A DNA stretch of 64,000 nucleotides from Rhodobacter viridis (lineage in GTDB: Bacteria; Pseudomonadota; Alphaproteobacteria; Rhodobacterales; Rhodobacteraceae), in contig NZ_QJTK01000016.1 of assembly GCF_003217355.1 (NCBI RefSeq), positions 1 through 64,000 of the forward strand. Direction: 5' to 3'. The position numbers were made by a program, and so were the translations under genes. A model generated the notes under the pieces. It did no database searches and had not been told where the DNA came from. It saw only the letters and a list, made by a program, of their open reading frames with translations. Shown piece after piece: positions 6,479-15,310 of the stretch. How positions within the stretch are numbered: the first letter of the stretch is position 1; every line of letters starts with the position of its first letter.

Positions 6479-7838
6479 GGTCAAACTCCTCTGGGATGGG
6501 GGCAGCCCCGAAATCCTCGGGGCGGGGACTATGGGGAATCGCCTGCATCGCATTGGCGATTTCGAAGAAGAAGGCGCGGGTGCCGCGATAGCCGACGCGG
6601 CAGGTATCCTGCGCGCCGATGCGGTCGAAGATCGGGAAACCGGCGCGGACCAGCGGCAGGTTCAGCGCCTCGGCGGCATGGCGGCCGTGGCTGTGGGTGA
6701 TCAGGATCTGCGCCTCGGCCTGTCGCGCGGCGCGTTCGAAATCGCCCAGATCGCCCAGGATCACCTCGGCACAGGGCATTTTCTCGATCAGCGCGGAATG
6801 CTGGGTCGTCGTGACGGCGGCGACGATCTCGGCCCCCATCGACGCGAGCGCGGTGGAGAGCGAAAACATCAGATCGGGGTCGGCGGCGATGGCCACCCGC
6901 AAGCCGCCGGTGAAGAAATGCGCGTCGAGCGCCGCATCCATCATCCGCGCCCGGTCGCGCTTGATCGAGGGCGGCGGGTCCTGCATTCCCGACAGTTCCA
7001 TCAGCACGCGGACAAAGGCATCGACCGCCTTCAGGCCAGTCAGGCTCTGGAACACGCGATAGGGCACCAGCGCCCGATCCTCGATGATCTGCGCCGCGCC
7101 GCGCATCTGCTCGCCCAGCGCGAGCGTGCAGGCGGAGCGGGGAATGCGGGCGATGTCGGCCAGTGACGTGCCGCCGAGCGAATGACCCGACCAGTCGTCC
7201 GACAGATGCCCGTCGAGCGAGGTGGAGAGGTCCGGCAGCACGATCGGATCGAGACCGAAGGAGCGGATCATCCGCACCGCCTCGTCGATCTCCGAGGTGG
7301 TGAAGGAACTTGGCACCAGCACGGTCACAAGCCGCAGGTCGGGGTCGCGCTCGGGCGTGACGGGGACGAGCGCAGAAACGATCGCCTCGACCGCTTTCGC
7401 CCAGCCATCCTGCTGACCGCCGTCGAAATCCGGGGTGGCGGCATAGACGACCTCGGTGCCAGCCCAATCCGGGCGGCGGGCCTTCATCGCGCGCAGTTCG
7501 CCCGCGATATCCTCGCCCCGGGTTTCGGTCAGCGCGGTCGAGGCGATGCCGATGAACTTCGGTTTCGCCCGCTTGCGGATGTTGTCGATCGCTTCCTCGA
7601 TCTGCTCGCCGCCGCCAAGGATCGTCGAGACCTCGTTCATCGCGGTGGTTTGCAGCGGCACGGCTTCCTTGAAATGGCGCACAAGGTGGACCATGCCGAA
7701 GGCGGTGCAGCCCTGCGCGCCGTGGAAAAGCGGCACGGCGCCCTCGATGCCCAGATAGGCCATGGCCGCGCCAAGGGGGGCCGAGGTCTTCAGCGGATTG
7801 GTCGAGAGCGCACGGCGGGGGTGGATCAGCACGGCCAT
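6453..7838 (-). CDS. nifN: NifN, FeMo-cofactor scaffold beta subunit
   Basis: NifN pairs with NifE to form the NifEN scaffold where NifB-co is matured. The 461-residue protein is a nitrogenase component-1-type fold. PLKTSAPLGAAMAYLGIEG near residue 16 and GAQGCTAFGMVH near residue 40 mark the P-cluster-like region; HSHGRHAAEALNLPLVRAGFPIFDR near residue 385 is typical of NifN. The start lies 1 base after the nifE stop, indicating tight coupling. Only the first cluster cysteine region is retained, as usual for NifN. Confidence 0.96.
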   Translation of the reverse strand: MAVLIHPRRALSTNPLKTSAPLGAAMAYLGIEGAVPLFHGAQGCTAFGMVHLVRHFKEAVPLQTTAMNEVSTILGGGEQIEEAIDNIRKRAKPKFIGIASTALTETRGEDIAGELRAMKARRPDWAGTEVVYAATPDFDGGQQDGWAKAVEAIVSALVPVTPERDPDLRLVTVLVPSSFTTSEIDEAVRMIRSFGLDPIVLPDLSTSLDGHLSDDWSGHSLGGTSLADIARIPRSACTLALGEQMRGAAQIIEDRALVPYRVFQSLTGLKAVDAFVRVLMELSGMQDPPPSIKRDRARMMDAALDAHFFTGGLRVAIAADPDLMFSLSTALASMGAEIVAAVTTTQHSALIEKMPCAEVILGDLGDFERAARQAEAQILITHSHGRHAAEALNLPLVRAGFPIFDRIGAQDTCRVGYRGTRAFFFEIANAMQAIPHSPRPEDFGAAPIPEEFDHVPHPAPC

Positions 7839-7839
7839 C

Positions 7840-9408
7840 TCAGCAATCCTCGAAATCGGTGTTGGAATTGGTCATCGCCGCCAGTTCCGGGCTTGGCGCA
7901 GGCGCCACCGCGGCGGCCGGAGCCTGTTGCGGCACCAGCACCGGCGCCTGGCTCCTCGGCGCGGCAATCCCCGTCACCGGGCAGGCGCCCGAGGGCGCGG
8001 GCAGCACCGATCCGGTGAGCGGCGTCTCCCAGGGCGCCGGGTCGCGCAGATCCGCCCACATCGGGTTGTTCACCGAACGATCGATGGCGCGCACGAGATC
8101 TACCATCCCCATATAGCCCGCATAGGGTTCGTGCTTTTCCTGGTTCACATCGACCCAGGGCACGAGCGCCTTCAGCGCGACGAATTGCGAGCGGCCGCCG
8201 GACAGAAGCACATCGGCCTTCGCGTCCTTCAGCATCTGATACATCTCGCGCGGGGCCATGTTTTCATACATGTGCTTGTCATCGCCCATGATCTCGACCA
8301 CCCGGTCGCGGTCATTGTCGGTGGCCTTGCGCATCGAGGTGCCGACGACCTCCATCCCCAGCTCCTGCAGCGCCGAGACGACCGACCACGTCTTGTGCCC
8401 GCCGGTGTAAAGCAGCACGCGGCGGCCTTCGACCTTGGGGCGAAACGGTTTCAGCGCCGCCCAGACCTTCGCCTCTTCCTTGGCGATCAGCACCTCGCAG
8501 CGGTTCAGCAGCTCTTTCGGCGCACCCTGCTCCACCAGCATCCGGCACATCGTGCGCAGCGATTGCGAGGTGTCCAAGATGCCGTAGAATGAGCCCTCGA
8601 AATAGGGGATGCCGTAGCGATCCTGCATCTTGCGCGCGACATTGATCAGCGCCTGCGAGCAGACCAGCATCGTCACCTTGGCCCGATGCGCCATCGCCAC
8701 CTGCTTGTAGCGCGCATCCCCGGCGATCGAGCCCAGAATGCGGATGCCAAGCTTGTCCAGAAGCGGCTTCACCTGCCACAGCTCGCCCGACAGGTTGTAA
8801 TCGCCGATGATGTTGACGTCATAGGGCGTCGTCGTTTCCGGCTCCATCGTGCCGATGACGTGGTCGAGCAGCGCCTCGCCGCCCAGCTTGTTGCCAAGGT
8901 TTTTCGAGCCCGCAAAACCCGGCACATTGACCGGAATGCAGGGCGTGCCCCATTTCGCCGTCGCCGCCTTGCAGACGGCATCAAGGTCGTCACCGATCAG
9001 CGCCGTCACGCAGGTCGCATAGACGAAAACGGCGGCGGGGGCTTCCGCCTCGATCACCTCGCGGATGGCGCGATAAAGCTTTTTCTCGCCATGCCCCATG
9101 ACGATGTCGATTTCCGAAAGATCGGTGGTGAAGCCCTTGCGGAACAGCTCCGACCCCGAGGAGGCCGAGGAGCGGTTGTCCCAGCCGTTCGACCAGCAGG
9201 CGGCGGGGGCATGGACGACATGGGCGACATCGACGATCGGTTGCAGCGCGATCATCGCCCCGTCAAAGGCGCAGCCACCGGCCGCCGCCCCGGGCGTCAG
9301 CTGCTTGGTGCAGCCCTTCTTGCGCAGAACATCGGTCTTGGTCGAGTTGGTGGCGCAGCCCGGCTCGTTCAGGACATCGGCGATTTTCGACTTCAAGGCT
9401 TCGGACAT
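7840..9408 (-). CDS. nifE: NifE, FeMo-cofactor scaffold alpha subunit
   Basis: NifE forms the scaffold heterotetramer with NifN. The 522-residue protein shows the family features: GCAFDGAMIALQPI with a cluster-ligand cysteine, HAPAACWSNGWDNR, VYATCVTALIGDD, and GGHKTWSVVSAL. After about residue 465 there is an Ala/Pro-rich C-terminal tail (VLPAPSG, then PVLVPQQAPAAAVAPAP) ending DFEDC, which makes this NifE somewhat longer than common versions. The ATG at 9408 follows AGGGGGATG. It is the first gene of the nifENX operon, with a -24/-12 promoter at 9437. Confidence 0.97.
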   Translation of the reverse strand: MSEALKSKIADVLNEPGCATNSTKTDVLRKKGCTKQLTPGAAAGGCAFDGAMIALQPIVDVAHVVHAPAACWSNGWDNRSSASSGSELFRKGFTTDLSEIDIVMGHGEKKLYRAIREVIEAEAPAAVFVYATCVTALIGDDLDAVCKAATAKWGTPCIPVNVPGFAGSKNLGNKLGGEALLDHVIGTMEPETTTPYDVNIIGDYNLSGELWQVKPLLDKLGIRILGSIAGDARYKQVAMAHRAKVTMLVCSQALINVARKMQDRYGIPYFEGSFYGILDTSQSLRTMCRMLVEQGAPKELLNRCEVLIAKEEAKVWAALKPFRPKVEGRRVLLYTGGHKTWSVVSALQELGMEVVGTSMRKATDNDRDRVVEIMGDDKHMYENMAPREMYQMLKDAKADVLLSGGRSQFVALKALVPWVDVNQEKHEPYAGYMGMVDLVRAIDRSVNNPMWADLRDPAPWETPLTGSVLPAPSGACPVTGIAAPRSQAPVLVPQQAPAAAVAPAPSPELAAMTNSNTDFEDC

Positions 9409-9436
9409 GGTGCATCCCCCTGTTACGAGAGATCAA

Positions 9437-9451
9437 GCAAGCAACGTGCCA
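9437..9451 (-). promoter_or_regulatory. Sigma-54 (-24/-12) promoter of nifENX
   Basis: The minus strand reads TGGCACGTTGCTTGC, a full TGGCAC-N5-TTGC match, 29 bases upstream of the nifE ATG. The transcript is expected to start close to base 9426. Confidence 0.9.
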
Positions 9452-9500
9452 AGCGAAACGGCCCGGTTCTTGCACGGTTCGGGACCGGTTTGGAGCATAT

Positions 9501-9515
9501 CCGACAAATTGTCGG
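9501..9515. promoter_or_regulatory. 15-base palindrome upstream of nifE
   Basis: CCGACAAATTGTCGG is symmetric apart from the central base. It lies about 50 bases upstream of the nifE promoter. The same 15-mer recurs at 13832-13846 between fprA and rnfA, where it overlaps a perfect TGT-N10-ACA site. Here the nearest NifA-like match is TGG-N10-ACA at 9491-9506. A NifA site is the simplest reading. Confidence 0.6.
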
Positions 9516-9534
9516 AGCCTGACCGCGCAAAACA

Positions 9535-9561
9535 AAAGCCCCGCCGGAGGGGCGGGGCTTT
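9535..9561 (-). terminator. Rho-independent terminator after the peroxiredoxin gene
   Basis: The 11-base stem AAAGCCCCGCC / GGCGGGGCTTT has a 5-base loop. On the minus strand it is followed by T-rich sequence (TTTTGTTTTG). It lies 20 bases past the peroxiredoxin stop and separates that gene from nifE. Confidence 0.85.
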
Positions 9562-9581
9562 CGCAAGATCTGTCGGAGGGC

Positions 9582-10121
9582 TCAGGCGGCTTTCGCGGTC
9601 TTCAGCCAGGCCAGCACGTTTTCCGGGCTCGAAACGCCATAGGGATCCTCGGGGCAGTTGTCCATCAGGCCGGGCTCTTCGAACCAGGCCTCGATGACGC
9701 CGTTATCGACGATCGCCGCATAGCGCCACGAGCGCAGACCGAAACCGAGGTTGTCCTTGCGCACGAGCATGCCCATGCGGCGGGTGAACTCGCCCGAGCC
9801 ATCCGGGATGACCTTGACGTTCTGCAGGCCCTGCGCCTTGGCCCATTGGTTCATCACGAAGCTGTCGTTGACCGAGAGGCAATAGATCTCATCGATGCCT
9901 TGCGCGGCAAATTCCGGGAAGCCCTTTTCGAAGCCCGGCAGCTGGTAGGTCGAGCAGGTGGGCGTGAAAGCGCCCGGCAGCGAGAACAGGATCACCCGCT
10001 TGCCCGCGAAGTAATCGGCGGTGGTGACATCCTGCCAGCGGTAGGGGTTCGGGCCGCCCACGCTTTCGTCGCGCACGCGGGTGTGGAAGGTGACTTCGGG
10101 CAGTTTGCTGTTGGTCTTCAT
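9582..10121 (-). CDS. Peroxiredoxin (Prx5/AhpE-like, thioredoxin fold)
   Basis: The 179-residue protein is a typical Prx5-subfamily peroxiredoxin, reducing peroxides with a thiol donor. The active site is LPGAFTPTCSTYQLPGFEKGF near residue 50 with the peroxidatic cysteine; VNDSFVMNQWAKAQG and PDGSGEFTRRMGMLV are also family-typical. A second cysteine lies in MDNCPEDPYG near the C-terminus. Its ATG follows AGGAGTGAG. It sits between rnfF and nifE on the same strand but has its own terminator. Protection of oxygen-sensitive Fe-S proteins is a plausible inferred role. Confidence 0.92.
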   Translation of the reverse strand: MKTNSKLPEVTFHTRVRDESVGGPNPYRWQDVTTADYFAGKRVILFSLPGAFTPTCSTYQLPGFEKGFPEFAAQGIDEIYCLSVNDSFVMNQWAKAQGLQNVKVIPDGSGEFTRRMGMLVRKDNLGFGLRSWRYAAIVDNGVIEAWFEEPGLMDNCPEDPYGVSSPENVLAWLKTAKAA

Positions 10122-10144
10122 CTCTCACTCCTGTCTTCGGTCAA

Positions 10145-10162
10145 GCGGGGAAGTGACCCCGC
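10145..10162 (-). other. Short GC hairpin between rnfF and the peroxiredoxin gene
   Basis: GCGGGG-AAGTGA-CCCCGC forms a 6-base stem, 24 bases upstream of the peroxiredoxin start and about 110 bases after rnfF. No T-run follows on the minus strand. It could attenuate the rnfF transcript or affect the peroxiredoxin leader. Confidence 0.35.
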
Positions 10163-10273
10163 GGAAATCTCGGTCCGAGGGGGTAGCGTGATCGTCGCCG
10201 CACCGCAATATGGAATCGTTCCAAATCCAGACTGTGACAGGGCGGCGGCGGCAAAGCGCGTGCCAAAGGGCGT

Positions 10274-11374
10274 TCACCTCTCGGGGCAGGAGGGGATTGC
10301 CACATCCTTGGGCAGATCGACGACCGTTATCGGCGCGGGAAAACCACCCTCGACGGCTTCGAGTCGCGCCATCATTTCGGGCGTGGCGACCATCGAGCCG
10401 TCATCGGCAATCATCAGAACGGCGCTGACCCCCATCTGCGCGGCGATCCGTGGCCAGTCCTTTTCTCCCGCCACACAAAGCGCCGTGGCCGCAGCATCCG
10501 ACAGCGCGCCATTGTTCGACAGGACCGAGACCGACACCACCCCCTGCATCGGCCGGGCCGTGCGCGGGTCGATGATGTGGGAAAATCGGATGCCGCCCTT
10601 GTCGAAATAGCGCTCGTAATTGCCAGAGGTGTGCAAGGCCTCGCCCGGGCGCAGCGACACCGCGCCGACGACGCCCCATTCAAAGGGATCGCGGATCGCC
10701 ACCCGCCAGGGCCGCGACCCGTGATCGCCCAGAACCTGCACGCCGCCACCCGCGTTCAGCACGGCATCGGTGATGCCTTCGGCACTCAGGTCTTCCTCGG
10801 CCAGATCAAGCGCCGCGCCCTTGGCATAGGCGCCAAGGTCGAGTTGCACCGCAGGGTTCGAGGATCGGACCGTGGTGCCGCGGATCGTCAGATCGGTCAT
10901 TTTCGGATGACCCGCCAGAAGCGTCGCCACCACCGCATCGGCGGGCGGATCGCCTGTGGGGGGCGTGTCGGCGTGAAAGCCCCAGGCCTCGACCATCCCG
11001 CCCACGGCGGGATCGAAAAGCCCGTTCGAGCGGCAGGCAAGCTCCCTGCCCTGCTGCAAAAGTTTCGCCAGACCCGGATCGACCTCGAAGCTCTGCCCGA
11101 CCGCGATGGCGGCATTCAGGCTTTCCAGCTCGCCCGGGTTCCAGGCATGCCAATCGCGGTGCATCTGGCGCAGATGCGCGCCAACGCGGGCCATCGCCTG
11201 ACGGGCCTGCGGTTCGGCCACGCCATGGGTTTCGACCTCGAGAAGCGTGCCGAAAACGTAAAAGGTTTCGCGGATGTCGGGCGCGGGCGCGTTCAGAACC
11301 CGGACCCCGCCCGCAAGCGCGAGACCGGCCACAAGGGCAAGACCGGCCCGAAGCGCGGTTGAGCGGCGCGTCAT
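10274..11374 (-). CDS. rnfF: RnfF, ApbE-type FAD:protein FMN transferase
   Basis: ApbE-family enzymes attach FMN from FAD through a phosphoester to a threonine of target flavoproteins; RnfD and RnfG encoded nearby carry such threonines. The 366-residue protein starts with a basic N-terminus and one hydrophobic segment (TALRAGLALVAGLALAGGV, residues 5-23), an export signal. Family motifs include LDLGAYAKGAALDLA, NAGGGVQVLG, HTSGNYERYF and HIIDPRTARPM, then LSDAAATAL. The ATG at 11374 overlaps the preceding stop (ATGA); a GTG at 11380 is an alternative. It is the last gene of the fprA-fdxC-fdxN operon. Original work on R. capsulatus showed rnfF is needed for nitrogen fixation. Confidence 0.92.
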   Translation of the reverse strand: MTRRSTALRAGLALVAGLALAGGVRVLNAPAPDIRETFYVFGTLLEVETHGVAEPQARQAMARVGAHLRQMHRDWHAWNPGELESLNAAIAVGQSFEVDPGLAKLLQQGRELACRSNGLFDPAVGGMVEAWGFHADTPPTGDPPADAVVATLLAGHPKMTDLTIRGTTVRSSNPAVQLDLGAYAKGAALDLAEEDLSAEGITDAVLNAGGGVQVLGDHGSRPWRVAIRDPFEWGVVGAVSLRPGEALHTSGNYERYFDKGGIRFSHIIDPRTARPMQGVVSVSVLSNNGALSDAAATALCVAGEKDWPRIAAQMGVSAVLMIADDGSMVATPEMMARLEAVEGGFPAPITVVDLPKDVAIPSCPER

Positions 11375-11850
11375 CGGCACCCGCCCGGGATCACGTCGAG
11401 CACCTTCAACGCCCGTGTCAGCCGCGCCTGGCGCTCGACGAAGATCACCGGCAGGAACGACAGCACCAGCACGATCAGCGCCACCAGTGCCGAGGCGCCA
11501 TCCGAAAGCCCAGCCCCGGTTGCGCCGGAAAGGGCGATGACAAAAGCGACGGCGGGCAGCAGATAGGCAAGCCCGATGCCCGCAAGGAAGCTGTTGCCGG
11601 AGATCGCCACCTCGACCGCGTCGCCCGCCGCGACGGCGAGCCCCGGTGGCCGGTCGATCGTCATCAGATCGGTGCGGCTCATCGAAAGAAGCGCCTTGGT
11701 ACCGCAGCCTTTCGCCTCGGCACAGGCGGCACAGGCCGAAGCCCGGTCTGCCGCGACGACGAGGCTTTCGCCCTTGACCGCGACCACCCGCAGCCTTTCG
11801 CGCAGATCGCGCGAGCCGGTCGCAAGACCGTCGTCGCAGCAGCCCGTCAT
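11371..11850 (-). CDS. RseC/MucC-family membrane protein of the rnf region
   Basis: The 159-residue protein belongs to the RseC family (SoxR-reducing system / positive regulator of sigma-E in enterics). It has an N-terminal cysteine-rich domain (MTGCC, then ACAACAEAKGCG, a C-x2-C-x5-C cluster near residue 40) followed by two membrane helices (about residues 88-108 and 118-140). It starts 1 base after fdxN stops and overlaps rnfF by 4 bases. Rnf-type complexes elsewhere are often encoded with RseC and ApbE. A redox role with Rnf is likely; the mechanism is unknown. Some older descriptions treat RseC-like and ApbE-like parts as one RnfF; here they are separate frames. Confidence 0.82.
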   Translation of the reverse strand: MTGCCDDGLATGSRDLRERLRVVAVKGESLVVAADRASACAACAEAKGCGTKALLSMSRTDLMTIDRPPGLAVAAGDAVEVAISGNSFLAGIGLAYLLPAVAFVIALSGATGAGLSDGASALVALIVLVLSFLPVIFVERQARLTRALKVLDVIPGGCR

Positions 11851-11851
11851 C

Positions 11852-12049
11852 TTACGCCACCGGGTTGATGCAGTTGTCGGTCATGCAGGCGTTGACGCAT
11901 TGCGGCAGGTCATGCTCGCCTTCGCATTCGGTGCAGGTGTCGGCGTTGATCACATAGACGCCTTTCTTCGGAGAGATCGCGTTGGTCGGGCAGACCGGTT
12001 CGCAGTCGCCACAGGAGGTGCAGAGTTCGGGATCGATCTTCATGGCCAT
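11852..12049 (-). CDS. fdxN: FdxN, ferredoxin I (2[4Fe-4S])
   Basis: This 65-residue ferredoxin has two cysteine motifs: CTSCGDCEPVCP near residue 10 and the expanded CTECEGEHDLPQCVNAC near residue 39, typical of nif/chromatium-type 2[4Fe-4S] ferredoxins. In R. capsulatus FdI is the main electron donor to nitrogenase reductase. I chose the ATG at 12049 (MAMKIDPELC) because AAGGAAACC precedes it. It follows fdxC by 46 bases and is in the fprA operon, so its reduction is probably supplied by the Rnf complex encoded divergently. Confidence 0.96.
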   Translation of the reverse strand: MAMKIDPELCTSCGDCEPVCPTNAISPKKGVYVINADTCTECEGEHDLPQCVNACMTDNCINPVA

Positions 12050-12095
12050 GGCTGGTTTCCTTTCCTGGCAAATGGCTTGGCTTCGTTTCGTTTTC

Positions 12096-13711
<1,616 letters not shown>

Positions 13712-13753
13712 GGCATACTCCTGTGGTCGCGGGCAGCCCGCACAGGAGATGCA

Positions 13754-13768
13754 GCAAGGGACGTGCCA
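13754..13768 (-). promoter_or_regulatory. Sigma-54 (-24/-12) promoter of the fprA-fdxC-fdxN-rnfF operon
   Basis: The minus strand reads TGGCACGTCCCTTGC, an exact TGGCAC-N5-TTGC element, 42 bases upstream of the fprA TTG start. The perfect NifA-type site lies 73 bases further upstream. Confidence 0.9.
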
Positions 13769-13831
13769 AGTCGTAAATCCCGGTGAAACAGGGGCGTGGG
13801 GCCGCAAGACGACAGAGATCGCGGGGCGGCT

Positions 13832-13856
13832 CCGACAAATTGTCGGGAAACCGACA
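13832..13856. promoter_or_regulatory. NifA upstream activator site shared by fprA and rnfA
   Basis: TGTCGGGAAACCGACA at 13841-13856 is an exact TGT-N10-ACA NifA site and internally symmetric. The palindrome CCGACAAATTGTCGG (13832-13846) overlaps it, giving three TCGG/CCGA half-sites in 25 bases. It lies 73 bases from the fprA promoter and about 198 bases from the rnfA promoter. No other perfect site is visible in the 420-base fprA-rnfA gap, which holds no gene, so one site may serve both operons. Confidence 0.82.
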
Positions 13857-14053
13857 TTCCGGCGAAACAGGCGGAAATACTGGAAAAACACCCTCTCCAA
13901 GCCGTGATCGCACCGATTTCTCGTGCAAACCGGCGTTCTTCGCAGCTGCGGCGGGGGCGCTCACATTATTATCGCGGGCGCGGGGGCGGATGCGCGCGCG
14001 ACCGCACGCGCGGGCGGGCACGCGGGGGCGCGAAGGCGCCCGATCCGCCCGCT

Positions 14054-14068
14054 TGGCACGACCCTTGC
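14054..14068 (+). promoter_or_regulatory. Sigma-54 (-24/-12) promoter of rnfABCDGEH
   Basis: The plus strand reads TGGCACGACCCTTGC, an exact TGGCAC-N5-TTGC element. The expected transcript start, near 14080, rules out the longer upstream in-frame start at 14079 for rnfA and favours the ATG at 14133. Confidence 0.9.
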
Positions 14069-14132
14069 TTGATCCCCGATGAAGCCCTTCGCCCGATCCC
14101 TGATGCGGGGGCACAGCCAACCGGGGAGACCG

Positions 14133-14714
14133 ATGCAAGACTTCCTTCTCGTCCTCTTGAGCACCGCGCTCGTGAACAACGTGGTGCTGGTCAAATTCCT
14201 CGGGCTGTGCCCGTTCATGGGCGTGTCGCGCAAGACCGACGCCGCGATCGGCATGGGGCTGGCCACCACCTTCGTGATCACCGTCGCCTCGGCCGCCTGC
14301 TGGCTGGTCGAGGCGCTGATCCTCGAACCGCTCGATCTGCAGTTCCTGCGCATCCTGAGCATGATCCTGGTCATCGCCGCGATCGTGCAGTTCATCGAGA
14401 CGGTGATGCGCAAGGTCACCCCGGACCTGCACAAGGCCTTGGGGATCTATCTGCCGCTGATCACCACCAACTGCGCCGTCCTTGGCCTGCCGCTGATGTA
14501 TATCCAGGGCCATCTGAGCCTTGCGATGAGCACGCTGAGCGGCTTTGGCGCCTCGGTCGGCTTCACCCTCGTTCTGGTGATCTTCGCCGGCATGCGCGAG
14601 CGGCTGGCCCAGCTTTCGGTTCCCGCCGCCTTCGCGGGCACCCCCATCGCCTTCATCTCGGGCGGACTTCTGGGGCTCGCCTTCATGGGCTTTGCCGGGC
14701 TCGTGCACGTCTGA
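14133..14714 (+). CDS. rnfA: RnfA, integral membrane subunit of the Rnf complex
   Basis: RnfA is a six-helix inner-membrane subunit of the ion-translocating ferredoxin:NAD oxidoreductase complex. In R. capsulatus the complex drives electrons to ferredoxin for nitrogenase. The 193-residue protein has conserved [24 protein letters not shown] at the N-terminus and [15 protein letters not shown] in the middle; the conserved cysteines in these helices ligate an in-membrane cluster with RnfE in studied complexes. The start at 14133 follows CGGGGAGA. It is homologous to RnfE and heads the operon. Confidence 0.96.
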   Translation: MQDFLLVLLSTALVNNVVLVKFLGLCPFMGVSRKTDAAIGMGLATTFVITVASAACWLVEALILEPLDLQFLRILSMILVIAAIVQFIETVMRKVTPDLHKALGIYLPLITTNCAVLGLPLMYIQGHLSLAMSTLSGFGASVGFTLVLVIFAGMRERLAQLSVPAAFAGTPIAFISGGLLGLAFMGFAGLVHV

Positions 14715-14734
14715 TCGTCGAAAGGAGACCTGCC

Positions 14735-15310
14735 ATGATCACAGCCGCCGCCTCCATGTCGGCCCTCGGGCTCGGGCTGGGCTATCTGCTCGGCGCCGCC
14801 GCCCGCAAGTTCCACGTCGAGACCCCGCCGATCGTCGAGGAGATCGCCAAGATCCTGCCCGGCACCAATTGCGGCGCCTGCGGCTTTCCCGGCTGCAACG
14901 GTCTGGCCGAGGCGATGGCCGAGGGCAACGCCCCGGTGACCGCCTGCACCCCGGGCGGGCGTGATGTGGCGCTGGCCTTGGCCGAAATCGTCACCGTCGA
15001 GGAGGGCGCCCAGGCCGGTCCGATCGCCGAAATCGAGCCGATGGTGGCCTTCGTCTTCGAGGATCATTGCACCGGCTGTCAGAAGTGCTTCAAGCGCTGC
15101 CCGACCGATGCGATCATCGGTGGCGCCAAGCAGATCCACACTGTCGTGATGGATGCCTGCATCGGCTGCGACGCCTGCATCGAGGTCTGCCCGACCGAGG
15201 CGATCGTCGCCCGGGTGAAGCCGAAAACCCTCAACAACTGGTTCTGGGACAAGCCCGACGTCGCCTTCGGCGGGCAAGCCAAGCCGCAAACCGCGGAGCA
15301 AGCAGCATGA
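14735..15310 (+). CDS. rnfB: RnfB, Fe-S subunit of the Rnf complex
   Basis: RnfB is the membrane-anchored ferredoxin-like subunit that exchanges electrons with soluble ferredoxin. The 191-residue protein has an N-terminal helix (SALGLGLGYLLGAAA), then the four-cysteine domain TNCGACGFPGCNGLAEA near residue 45, and two [4Fe-4S] motifs, CTGCQKCFKRCP near residue 111 and CIGCDACIEVCP near residue 141. An AAAGGAGA ribosome site precedes the ATG. Its stop overlaps the rnfC start (ATGA). Confidence 0.96.
   Translation: MITAAASMSALGLGLGYLLGAAARKFHVETPPIVEEIAKILPGTNCGACGFPGCNGLAEAMAEGNAPVTACTPGGRDVALALAEIVTVEEGAQAGPIAEIEPMVAFVFEDHCTGCQKCFKRCPTDAIIGGAKQIHTVVMDACIGCDACIEVCPTEAIVARVKPKTLNNWFWDKPDVAFGGQAKPQTAEQAA

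Noticed and set aside
14079-14132. Longer RnfA start (MKPFARSLM...).
   Set aside because: It would begin at or before the transcript start expected from the -24/-12 element; the ATG at 14133 has a better ribosome site and matches the family N-terminus.
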